From assembly GCA_017452565.1 (NCBI GenBank), contig JAFTMF010000207.1:1-7415 (forward strand): DNA of 7,415 nt, read 5' to 3'. Every line of letters begins with the position of its first letter. The stretch's first letter is position 1. The translations under genes and the position numbers were made by a program. The notes below the pieces were generated by a model, which ran no database searches, was not told the origin of the DNA, and saw nothing but the letters and a program-made list of their open reading frames with translations. The DNA is from Clostridia bacterium (lineage in GTDB: Bacteria > Bacillota > Clostridia > Oscillospirales > CAG-272). This document shows, one piece after another, positions 1 to 5,190 of this stretch.

Positions 1-129
1 ACCACTCCTAAGCTGCCCGCTACCAAGCCCGTAACTCCTGCTCCTACCGGCGACTCCGTAGTTGCACTGGTAGTTCTGGCAGTAGTATCCCTGCTGGGCG
101 TTGCAGTATTCTCTAAGAATAGAGTATAA
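1..129 (+). CDS. C-terminal end of a cell-surface protein (5' truncated by window edge)
   Basis: Frame 1 is open from the first base to a TAA at 127-129, giving the last 42 residues of a protein whose start lies outside the window. The tail has a Pro/Thr-rich stretch (PKLPATKPVTP), then APTGDS, a hydrophobic segment of about 19 residues, and a basic end (SKNRV). This is the layout of a C-terminal wall- or membrane-anchoring signal, although the classical LPxTG is replaced by a PAPTG-like sequence. The tail is almost identical to that of the complete gene at 368-2503, so the two are tandem paralogues, at least at their 3' ends. Relative to that gene it lacks an 18-bp in-frame unit coding PPATEP. 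The function of the rest of the protein cannot be seen; a secreted surface protein is the inference. Confidence 0.85.
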   Translation, partial: TTPKLPATKPVTPAPTGDSVVALVVLAVVSLLGVAVFSKNRV

Positions 130-170
130 TCATCGTATAACTAATTGAACCGAGGCGAAAGCCTCGGTTC
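40..170 (+). repeat. Anchor-plus-terminator direct repeat, copy 1
   Basis: This 131-bp segment runs from the GCT codon of APTGDS through the stop codon and the 3' flank to the end of the terminator stem. It matches 2414-2545 with three substitutions (two synonymous, one giving Asn for Lys near the C-terminus) and one 1-base indel just before the terminator stem. Similarity falls sharply on both sides. Confidence 0.95.
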
Positions 171-180
171 TTTTTTTTTT
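147..180 (+). terminator. Rho-independent terminator of the first surface-protein gene
   Basis: A perfect 10-bp stem (147-156 GAACCGAGGC with 161-170) closes on a GAAA tetraloop and is followed by ten T residues (171-180). It lies 17 bases past the stop codon at 127-129. The same hairpin recurs after the second surface-protein gene. Confidence 0.95.
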
Positions 181-228
181 GGAGAATTGTCTTGCATTAC
201 AGTATCTACAGTACAATATTTGTTGATG

Positions 229-248
229 TTGCACAAAAAAATGTGCAA
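229..248. promoter_or_regulatory. 7-bp inverted repeat upstream of the surface-protein promoter
   Basis: TTGCACA (229-235) and TGTGCAA (242-248) form a perfect dyad separated by six A residues. It ends 41 bases upstream of the -35 box at 290. No T-run follows on either strand, so it does not look like a terminator. Its symmetry and position suit a regulator-binding site, but no specific regulator is recognised. Confidence 0.4.
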
Positions 249-289
249 AAATTCGTCAGCGTGGGGAATGAAGAAGATGAGCGAAATCT

Positions 290-318
290 TTGACAAATTG
301 TGAACGGTGTGTTAAAAT
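290..318 (+). promoter_or_regulatory. SigA-type promoter of the 711-aa surface protein
   Basis: A perfect -35 box TTGACA (290-295) and a -10 box TAAAAT (313-318) are separated by exactly 17 bp. Transcription would start near 325, leaving a leader of about 43 bases before the ATG at 368. Confidence 0.85.
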
Positions 319-326
319 ATATACAC

Positions 327-346
327 CAATGATCGGCAATGACCGA
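327..346 (+). repeat. Imperfect 10-bp tandem repeat in the 5' leader
   Basis: CAATGATCGG (327-336) is followed directly by CAATGACCGA (337-346), with two mismatches. Within it ATCGG (332-336) can pair with CCGAT (343-347) to form a small hairpin. It lies just after the predicted transcription start and ahead of the ribosome binding site. Confidence 0.4.
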
Positions 347-355
347 TTAAATTTC

Positions 356-361
356 AGGAGG
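356..361 (+). promoter_or_regulatory. Ribosome binding site that fixes the start at 368
   Basis: A full AGGAGG lies six bases before the ATG at 368. The open frame extends upstream to a TTG at 290, but that codon is part of the -35 box and could not be in the mRNA. Confidence 0.92.
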
Positions 362-367
362 AAATTT

Positions 368-2503
368 ATGAAAAAGACATTTTCCCTTTTGCTTGTAATC
401 GCAATGGTCGTTTGTCTGCTGCCCGTATTTGCGGTTTCTGCAGAAGAAAGCGTACTCGTTCCGGTTGCAAAGACCGCTGACGGCGCTGACGTTTACGGTC
501 AGCCCACCGAGCCTCACCTCAAAACATGGACCGTTTCTGACGCCGGGCTGTCTCTGAACGGCGGATGCGATCAGGGCTACTACGTATTCGATAACGAAGT
601 ACCCGCAGGTAAGCTCACCACTACCATCAAGACCAATCAGGCTTCCAATTCCTGCAACGGTATCATCTTCTGTCTGACCGACGTTGACAACGACCGTGCA
701 TTCTGGGAAGGCGAAGACATGGTTTGCTACTGGCTGTTTGTAGACGAAGGCAACCGCGTTCGCGTTTCCGAAGTTGGTAAGCACGGCGGCAACCCCGGTT
801 GGAGAGACATCATCCCCGGCGAAAAGCAGGTTGACCTGGATGACATGGGCATCGACGTTACCGCAGGTGTTGAACTCGCCGCTGAATGGGACGGCAAGGG
901 CCTCATCAACGTTTACGTTAACGGCACTCTGACCAATACCATCGACGATACCGAGTCTCCTCTGACCGGTACTCTGTGCGGCGTTCGTGCAAAGGAACAG
1001 CCCGCATCCGGCTGCACCTTCACCTCCTTCGTAATTAAGAACTATCAGACCACCAATGCAGCAGGTTACTACGGCAACTCCGCTAACACCGGTTGCGGTT
1101 TCCTGGATGGCAATATGTATCCTACCGCAGGTCTGAACGCTGCTAACTCTTCTGAGCTGACTGTTGTTGTAAACGGCAAGACCGCTTACTTCAACAACGG
1201 CTACCTGGGCGAAAAGCACTGTGCAGTTCGTGAAGCTGATTACGGCGAAAACGGCAAGGTTGCCGGCGGCTGGATTCAGATCGGCGTAGTTGGCGCAGAC
1301 GTAGTTCCCGGCATCAACACTCTGCTGGTTTCCGACAAGGACGGCAACACCGTTATCCTGAACTTCAAGGCTTCCATCAACGCTCTGGGCACCTCCTACG
1401 CTAAGGTTGTAGGCGACGCTAAGGCAAAGACCGTTACCGCTGAGATCATCTTCAACACCGATCCCGGCTTCGAAATCGGCACCACCTTCGAGGGCAGATG
1501 CCACGACGATCACGGCAACACCGCTACCTTCACCGTAACCGCATACGATTCCGAAACCAAGATGTACACCATCGTGGCTGAGAACTACGTTCCCAATCAG
1601 TCTCTGCTGGAGCTGAAAGTTACCTCCGAGGGTGCTTACAAGGATTACTTCGTATCCGCTACCATCAACGCAGTTAAGAATCGCTCTACTTTTGTTAGCG
1701 ATGACGCTCCCATCGTAGACGCTTCTACCAAAGTTACTCTGTCCAACGCTGCTGCAACCGTTAACGGTAGTGGCGCATCCTTCGGCAATGTAGGTAATCT
1801 GGTTGACAGCCAGACCGGCGATGCTACCGCAGGTGCTAAGTTGGAAGGCAACTGGCCCGGCGCTATGACCATCACCTTCGAGGCTGCTGACGGCGCGAAG
1901 CCCTCTTACTTGGTATTCTATACCGATGACGACGGCAACTGGACCAACCGTGCACCCAAGGAAATCAAACTCTATGGTTCTAACGACAACTCCAATTGGA
2001 CCGAACTGCTTTCTACCGCTGATGCAGGTATCGAAAACGTTAATAATGCCGCATTTGCAGTAAAGGTTATGGCTGACGCTGAGTATAAGTACTTTAAGCT
2101 GGAAGTAAACAGCAATAAGGGTAACGGCGGCTACTACCAGATCGAAGAGCTGGTTATGCTGGAAGGCGCTGAGGTTGAGCACAACCGCTATAAGGTTGAG
2201 GATGTTGTTGGCGCAGTTGAATACAACGGCGTAGCTCCCGCTTGCAAGCACACCAACACCAAGGTTGAGGGTAAGGTTGAGGCTACTAAGGACGCTGAAG
2301 GTTACACCGGCGACACCGTATGCTCCGACTGTGGCGAAGTTCTGGAGAGAGGCCAGTCCATTCCCAAGCTCCCCGCAACCGAGCCTGTAACTCCTCCTCC
2401 TGCAACCGAGCCCGCTCCTACCGGCGACTCCGTAGTTGCACTGGTAGTTCTGGCAGTAGTTTCTCTGCTGGGCGTTGCAGTATTCTCTAAGAAGAGAGTA
2501 TAA
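368..2503 (+). CDS. Secreted, C-terminally anchored surface protein with lectin-like and discoidin/CBM32-like domains
   Basis: The product is 711 aa. Residues 1-25 are a signal peptide (MKKTF..., hydrophobic core, likely cleavage after VSA). About residues 30-225 resemble a concanavalin-A-like lectin/LamG fold (for example EWDGKGLINVYVNG near 173-186). About 226-435 is beta-rich and unassigned. About 440-600 resembles an F5/8-type C (discoidin, CBM32-like) domain, with NLVD, the pattern LYGSNDNSNWTELL near 535-548, and YKYFKLEV. Residues 626-655 contain C-x-H followed by C-x2-C, a small zinc-ribbon-like module often seen before the anchor of Clostridia surface proteins. A Pro/Thr linker leads to APTGDS, a hydrophobic segment (about 688-706) and KKRV. 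No catalytic site is visible, so a glycan- or surface-binding role is inferred. It has its own promoter and terminator. Codon use is strongly biased (Val almost only GTT/GTA), suggesting high expression. Confidence 0.85.
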   Translation: MKKTFSLLLVIAMVVCLLPVFAVSAEESVLVPVAKTADGADVYGQPTEPHLKTWTVSDAGLSLNGGCDQGYYVFDNEVPAGKLTTTIKTNQASNSCNGIIFCLTDVDNDRAFWEGEDMVCYWLFVDEGNRVRVSEVGKHGGNPGWRDIIPGEKQVDLDDMGIDVTAGVELAAEWDGKGLINVYVNGTLTNTIDDTESPLTGTLCGVRAKEQPASGCTFTSFVIKNYQTTNAAGYYGNSANTGCGFLDGNMYPTAGLNAANSSELTVVVNGKTAYFNNGYLGEKHCAVREADYGENGKVAGGWIQIGVVGADVVPGINTLLVSDKDGNTVILNFKASINALGTSYAKVVGDAKAKTVTAEIIFNTDPGFEIGTTFEGRCHDDHGNTATFTVTAYDSETKMYTIVAENYVPNQSLLELKVTSEGAYKDYFVSATINAVKNRSTFVSDDAPIVDASTKVTLSNAAATVNGSGASFGNVGNLVDSQTGDATAGAKLEGNWPGAMTITFEAADGAKPSYLVFYTDDDGNWTNRAPKEIKLYGSNDNSNWTELLSTADAGIENVNNAAFAVKVMADAEYKYFKLEVNSNKGNGGYYQIEELVMLEGAEVEHNRYKVEDVVGAVEYNGVAPACKHTNTKVEGKVEATKDAEGYTGDTVCSDCGEVLERGQSIPKLPATEPVTPPPATEPAPTGDSVVALVVLAVVSLLGVAVFSKKRV

Positions 2504-2545
2504 TCATCGTATAACTAATTGGAACCGAGGCGAAAGCCTCGGTTC
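2414..2545 (+). repeat. Anchor-plus-terminator direct repeat, copy 2
   Basis: This 132-bp segment matches 40-170 with three substitutions and one extra G at 2521-2522. It covers the C-terminal anchor codons, stop codon, 3' flank and terminator stem. Just upstream of it the protein repeats PATEP (PATEPVTPPPATEP), an 18-bp unit absent from the first gene. Confidence 0.95.
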
Positions 2546-2551
2546 TTTTTT
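2522..2551 (+). terminator. Rho-independent terminator of the 711-aa surface-protein gene
   Basis: The 10-bp stem GAACCGAGGC (2522-2531) pairs with 2536-2545 across a GAAA loop and is followed by six T residues, then GTTTG. The hairpin is identical to the one at 147-170, with a shorter T-tract. Confidence 0.95.
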
Positions 2552-2639
2552 GTTTGTGGGGATTGATATCGAAATTAGCCGGCAATGGGGCGCTGAGCAT
2601 TTTGATTGACTTGATTTTGCGGAAATAGTATATCATAAG

Positions 2640-2668
2640 TTGACAAATAAGAAAATCTATGATAAAAT
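2640..2668 (+). promoter_or_regulatory. SigA-type promoter of the GH76 lipoprotein gene
   Basis: TTGACA (2640-2645) and TAAAAT (2663-2668) are separated by 17 bp, the same architecture as the promoter at 290-318; TTGACAAAT and AAAATATA are shared by the two. A weaker possible upstream promoter, TTGACT (2606-2611) with TATATC (2629-2634), also at 17 bp spacing, could make a tandem pair. Confidence 0.85.
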
Positions 2669-2687
2669 ATAAATATCTTAATATTAC

Positions 2688-2692
2688 GGAGG
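2688..2692 (+). promoter_or_regulatory. Ribosome binding site that fixes the start at 2698
   Basis: GGAGG lies five bases before the ATG at 2698. An in-frame ATG at 2659 falls inside the promoter spacer and -10 region, so it cannot be in the transcript. Confidence 0.9.
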
Positions 2693-2697
2693 AAACT

Positions 2698-3993
2698 ATG
2701 AATCTGCGAATCAAATCGATTCTTGCGCTGGTGCTGGCGGGCACGATGTTGCTGCCCACGTTGATGGCCTGCACGAAGCAAGAAGAGGGCTCTACCACCA
2801 CTACTACGGTTACCACCACCAAGCCCGAAGAGCCGGCACCCGACTACGCTGCTCTGCTGGCATCCAACCCCTATGCCAAGGCTGCCGAAACTTTGATGGA
2901 AGAGACCATCGACAACTACTACAACAAGCGCACCCACACCATCCGATTCACCCTGACCAACGGCGGCACCAACTACGTTTGGCCTGTTGCAGCCTTCGTA
3001 GAGGCGCTGTGCGAGTCCTACGTGCTGTTCCCCGAGAACAAGAAGATCAAGGATTGCTATATCGATATGCTGGATCACGGCTTCGATAAGTATAAGGTTA
3101 CCAACGCAACCCTGAACACTCCCGCAGGCAGATTTACCGGTATTACATATTATAACTCCTCTGCCGGTAACAAGGGCGACTTCTACTATGACGATAACGC
3201 GTGGATTTGTCTGCGTTACCTGAAAGCCTACGAGCAGTTCGGCAAAGAGGACTATCTGAAGCGTGCAAAGGAGATTCTGGAGTTCCTGTGGACCGGCTAT
3301 GACGATTATCAGGGCGGCGGTATCTACTGGAGCAAGCTCTACTCCGACAACGGTAAGAGCAACAAGGGCGTTTGTACCAACGGCCCTGCTGCAATCTCTC
3401 ATCTGTGGATGTATCAGCTTACCGGCGAAGAGATTTACTTCGAGCGCGGCAAGCTCTTGTACGATTGGGTAAACGATACTTTGCGCGACGGCAAGGGCAT
3501 CTACTTCGCAGGTGTCAACGATCCTTGGCAGCCTGCATACGACCAGGGTACTATGCTCTACGCTTCCTGCCTGATGTATGAAATCACTCAGGATAAGGCG
3601 TATCTGAAGCTGGCAACCGCTTCTTCCAGAGCAATTGCCAACCATATGTTCAGCGCAACCGGTACCGGCGAGAATATGAAGGTTACGATGAAGCGTAATC
3701 CCATCTACAAGGCATGGTGTGTAGGTTGGTCTACCCGCGGTATTGTAAAATACGTGGAAACCAAGCCCGGCAAGAGCACTTATATGACCTTGATGAAGAA
3801 CGTAATGGATCAGACTCTGCTGACCAAGGACAAGAACGGCCAGTACGATCCCTTCTTCTGCTCTCCCGGTAAGGACTTCTGGGACAAGGATTACTTCGAT
3901 GACGACGCTATGCAGCCCGCAGGCGTGGTAATCGTGCTTCAGCTGATTGCTTACTACGACGTATATCAGATGAACATTTCTTACGAAGAATAA
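2698..3993 (+). CDS. Lipoprotein glycoside hydrolase, family GH76-like (alpha-1,6-mannanase type)
   Basis: The product is 431 aa. Residues 1-24 are a lipoprotein signal peptide with lipobox TLMAC, so Cys25 would be lipidated and hold the enzyme on the outer face of the membrane. A Thr-rich linker (about 32-42) follows. The catalytic part fits the (alpha/alpha)6-barrel GH76 pattern: YYDDNAW with adjacent Asp165-Asp166, the paired acidic residues characteristic of the family, then GGGIYW (206-211), TNGPAAISHLWMYQLTG (227-243) and YDQGTMLYASCLMYEIT (281-297), with helical-hairpin motifs of the type E/D-x-YL-x-x-A. GH76 enzymes cut alpha-1,6-mannosidic linkages, as in yeast mannan backbones; that substrate is known for the family and inferred here. 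Related six-hairpin families such as GH88/GH105 are the main alternative. It is transcribed alone, from its own promoter to the terminator at 4006. Confidence 0.8.
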   Translation: MNLRIKSILALVLAGTMLLPTLMACTKQEEGSTTTTTVTTTKPEEPAPDYAALLASNPYAKAAETLMEETIDNYYNKRTHTIRFTLTNGGTNYVWPVAAFVEALCESYVLFPENKKIKDCYIDMLDHGFDKYKVTNATLNTPAGRFTGITYYNSSAGNKGDFYYDDNAWICLRYLKAYEQFGKEDYLKRAKEILEFLWTGYDDYQGGGIYWSKLYSDNGKSNKGVCTNGPAAISHLWMYQLTGEEIYFERGKLLYDWVNDTLRDGKGIYFAGVNDPWQPAYDQGTMLYASCLMYEITQDKAYLKLATASSRAIANHMFSATGTGENMKVTMKRNPIYKAWCVGWSTRGIVKYVETKPGKSTYMTLMKNVMDQTLLTKDKNGQYDPFFCSPGKDFWDKDYFDDDAMQPAGVVIVLQLIAYYDVYQMNISYEE

Positions 3994-4005
3994 GCAAACA
4001 AAATT

Positions 4006-4044
4006 GCCGATCAGACTCTTTGGGAGTCTGATCGGCTCTTTTTT
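4006..4044. terminator. Bidirectional terminator between the GH76 and rsmA genes
   Basis: A perfect 13-bp stem (4006-4018 with 4024-4036) has a 5-base loop. On the + strand it is followed by TCTTTTTT (4037-4044). On the minus strand the sequence after the stem reads AATTTTGTTT, so it can also end rsmA transcription. Its T-tract overlaps the rsmA stop codon (4043-4045) by two bases. Confidence 0.92.
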
Positions 4045-4906
4045 ACAGCAAATTGGCGATCTTGGCGAAGGCGGCGAGATCCAGCGCTTCTCCGCGGACG
4101 GTGGGGGCAAAGCCTGCCTCGGCAATGGCAGAGGCGATTTGCTCTTTGCTCACCCCGGGCAGGGAGGAAAGGGCGTTTTGCAGGGTCTTGCGGCGCTGTC
4201 CGAAGGCCGCTTTGATGACGGCGAAGAGTTTAGCCTCACTTTCCACCTCCACGGGAGGAGCTTTGTGGAGCTTGATCTGCACCACGGCGCTGTCCACCTT
4301 GGGAGCGGGGACGAAGTTGCCGGCGCTGACGGTAAACAGCCGCCTCGGTACGCCGTAGTAGGTGAGCACTGCCGTGATAGCGCCGTAGGCATCGCTGCCT
4401 GCAGGGGCGCACAGCCGCTCTGCCACCTCTTTTTGCACCATAACGGTGATGGAGGAGAAGGGGAGTTTCGACTCTAAGAGGGCCATCAGAATGGGCGTGG
4501 TGATGTAATAGGGGAGGTTGGCGCAGACTGCCAGACGGGTGCAATCGGTAAACTCTTCGGCAATCAGGGCGGGGAGATCTACCTTCATAATATCATTGTT
4601 CACCACGTGGACGTTGGGACAGTCGGCAAGGGTTTTCTCCAGAATGGGGAGCAGGGTGGTGTCGATTTCCACGGCGGTGACTTTATACGCCACGGCGGAG
4701 AGCTTTTGAGTCAGAACGCCGATGCCGGGGCCGATTTCCAAAATGCCCAGCTTTTCCTCGGGATCGGGGACGTCGGGGAGTGCGGAGGCGGCAATGCGCT
4801 CTACCACCGATTCGTTGGTGAGAAAGTTTTGGCCGTATTTCTTTTTGAAGGAGGTGCCCTCTTCTCCCAAAAGGGAGCGGATCACCGAAAGGTCGGTCAG
4901 TTTCAT
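4043..4906 (-). CDS. rsmA: 16S rRNA (adenine(1518)-N6/adenine(1519)-N6)-dimethyltransferase RsmA/KsgA
   Basis: The 287-aa product has the normal length and all hallmark motifs of KsgA/RsmA, which uses S-adenosylmethionine to dimethylate two adjacent adenines in the 3'-terminal helix of 16S rRNA during small-subunit maturation in the cytoplasm. Visible are KKYGQNFL (22-29), the SAM-binding loop EIGPGIGVLT (57-66), the acidic VEID (79-82) and NND (103-105), the catalytic NLPYYI (130-135), VPAPKVDSAV (199-208), and the C-terminal AFGQRRKTLQNAL (234-246). The ATG at 4906 follows a GAGG four bases upstream. It is the gene immediately downstream of tRNA-Thr, but a terminator-like hairpin lies between and ends only 21 bases before the start codon. 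No convincing separate promoter is visible. In contrast to the surface-protein gene, it uses GTC and GTG for valine. Erm-type resistance methylases are relatives, but the N- and C-terminal motifs favour KsgA. Confidence 0.97.
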   Translation of the reverse strand: MKLTDLSVIRSLLGEEGTSFKKKYGQNFLTNESVVERIAASALPDVPDPEEKLGILEIGPGIGVLTQKLSAVAYKVTAVEIDTTLLPILEKTLADCPNVHVVNNDIMKVDLPALIAEEFTDCTRLAVCANLPYYITTPILMALLESKLPFSSITVMVQKEVAERLCAPAGSDAYGAITAVLTYYGVPRRLFTVSAGNFVPAPKVDSAVVQIKLHKAPPVEVESEAKLFAVIKAAFGQRRKTLQNALSSLPGVSKEQIASAIAEAGFAPTVRGEALDLAAFAKIANLL

Positions 4907-4927
4907 AAAACCTCGTCAAACTATCGT

Positions 4928-4959
4928 AAAATAAAAGAAAACCGCTGAAAGCGGTTTTC
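4928..4959 (-). terminator. Terminator-like hairpin after tRNA-Thr
   Basis: On the minus strand, GAAAACCGC (4959-4951) pairs perfectly with GCGGTTTTC (4945-4937) across a 5-base loop, followed by TTTTATTTT (4936-4928). It lies four bases after the tRNA CCA end and just ahead of rsmA. It should end most tRNA transcripts, and any readthrough would express rsmA. Confidence 0.8.
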
Positions 4960-4963
4960 TTTG

Positions 4964-5039
4964 TGGAGCTAATGGCGGGACTCGAACCCGCGACCTGCTG
5001 ATTACGAATCAGCTGCTCTACCAACTGAGCCACATTAGC
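4964..5039 (-). tRNA. tRNA-Thr (anticodon CGU)
   Basis: The 76-base minus-strand sequence folds as a complete cloverleaf. It has a 7-bp acceptor stem (GCTAATG with CATTAGC), a D arm closed by GCTC/GAGC, an anticodon stem GCTGA/TCAGC with loop TTCGTAA, variable loop AGGTC, and a T arm GCGGG/CCCGC with loop TTCGAGT. Discriminator T and a genomically encoded CCA follow. The anticodon CGT (positions 34-36; + strand 5004-5006) reads ACG, so it carries threonine. No mismatches are seen in any stem. Confidence 0.98.
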
Positions 5040-5064
5040 GTACCATGCGCAAATCAGCGAATCT

Positions 5065-5093
5065 ATTATAGCATAAGACGGAGCGGTTGTCAA
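5065..5093 (-). promoter_or_regulatory. Consensus promoter of tRNA-Thr
   Basis: Reading on the minus strand, TTGACA (5093-5088), a 17-bp spacer and TATAAT (5070-5065) match the SigA consensus perfectly, with an extended -10 TG (TGCTATAAT). Transcription would start near 5058, giving a leader of about 19 bases. Runs of six A on this strand lie at 5103-5098 and 5124-5119, near -40 and -61, as in UP-element or curved upstream DNA of stable-RNA promoters. Confidence 0.93.
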
Positions 5094-5142
5094 GTTCTTT
5101 TTTGGGAAAGTGGACGGATTTTTTAGGATGAAAACAATAGAT

Positions 5143-5183
5143 GCCAATCAAAAACTCTCCCGAAGGAGAGTTTTTTGATTGGC
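5143..5183 (-). terminator. Terminator of the CBM9 lipoprotein gene
   Basis: On the minus strand the core hairpin is CTCTCC-TTCG-GGAGAG (5170-5155), with a very stable UUCG tetraloop, followed by TTTTT (5154-5150). The pairing continues through the A and T runs (one unpaired base) and GCCAATC/GATTGGC (5143-5149 with 5177-5183), making a long extended hairpin. It begins 7 bases after the stop codon. Confidence 0.92.
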
Positions 5184-5190
5184 TATTTAC

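Noticed and set aside
187..217. TTGTCT (187-192) with TACAAT (212-217) as an additional promoter upstream of the surface-protein gene
   Set aside because: The -35 match is weak and the 19-bp spacing is poor, and a far better promoter lies at 290-318.
290..367. A longer N-terminus for the surface protein, starting at the TTG at 290
   Set aside because: The TTG is part of the -35 box, so it would not be transcribed. AGGAGG at 356-361 and the signal peptide support the ATG at 368.
347..2251. A 634-codon open frame on the minus strand opposite the surface-protein gene
   Set aside because: It is codon-aligned antisense to a gene with a promoter, ribosome binding site, signal peptide and recognisable domains. 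It stays open because that gene avoids TTA, CTA and TCA codons, and its translation is low-complexity Val/Ala/Gly-rich with no family resemblance.
2659..2697. A longer N-terminus for the GH76 protein, starting at the ATG at 2659
   Set aside because: It overlaps the promoter -10 region and would put 13 residues before a normal lipoprotein signal peptide.
2575..4125. A 516-codon open frame on the minus strand opposite the GH76 gene
   Set aside because: Codon-aligned antisense shadow of the GH76 gene; it crosses the bidirectional terminator and has no recognisable domain.
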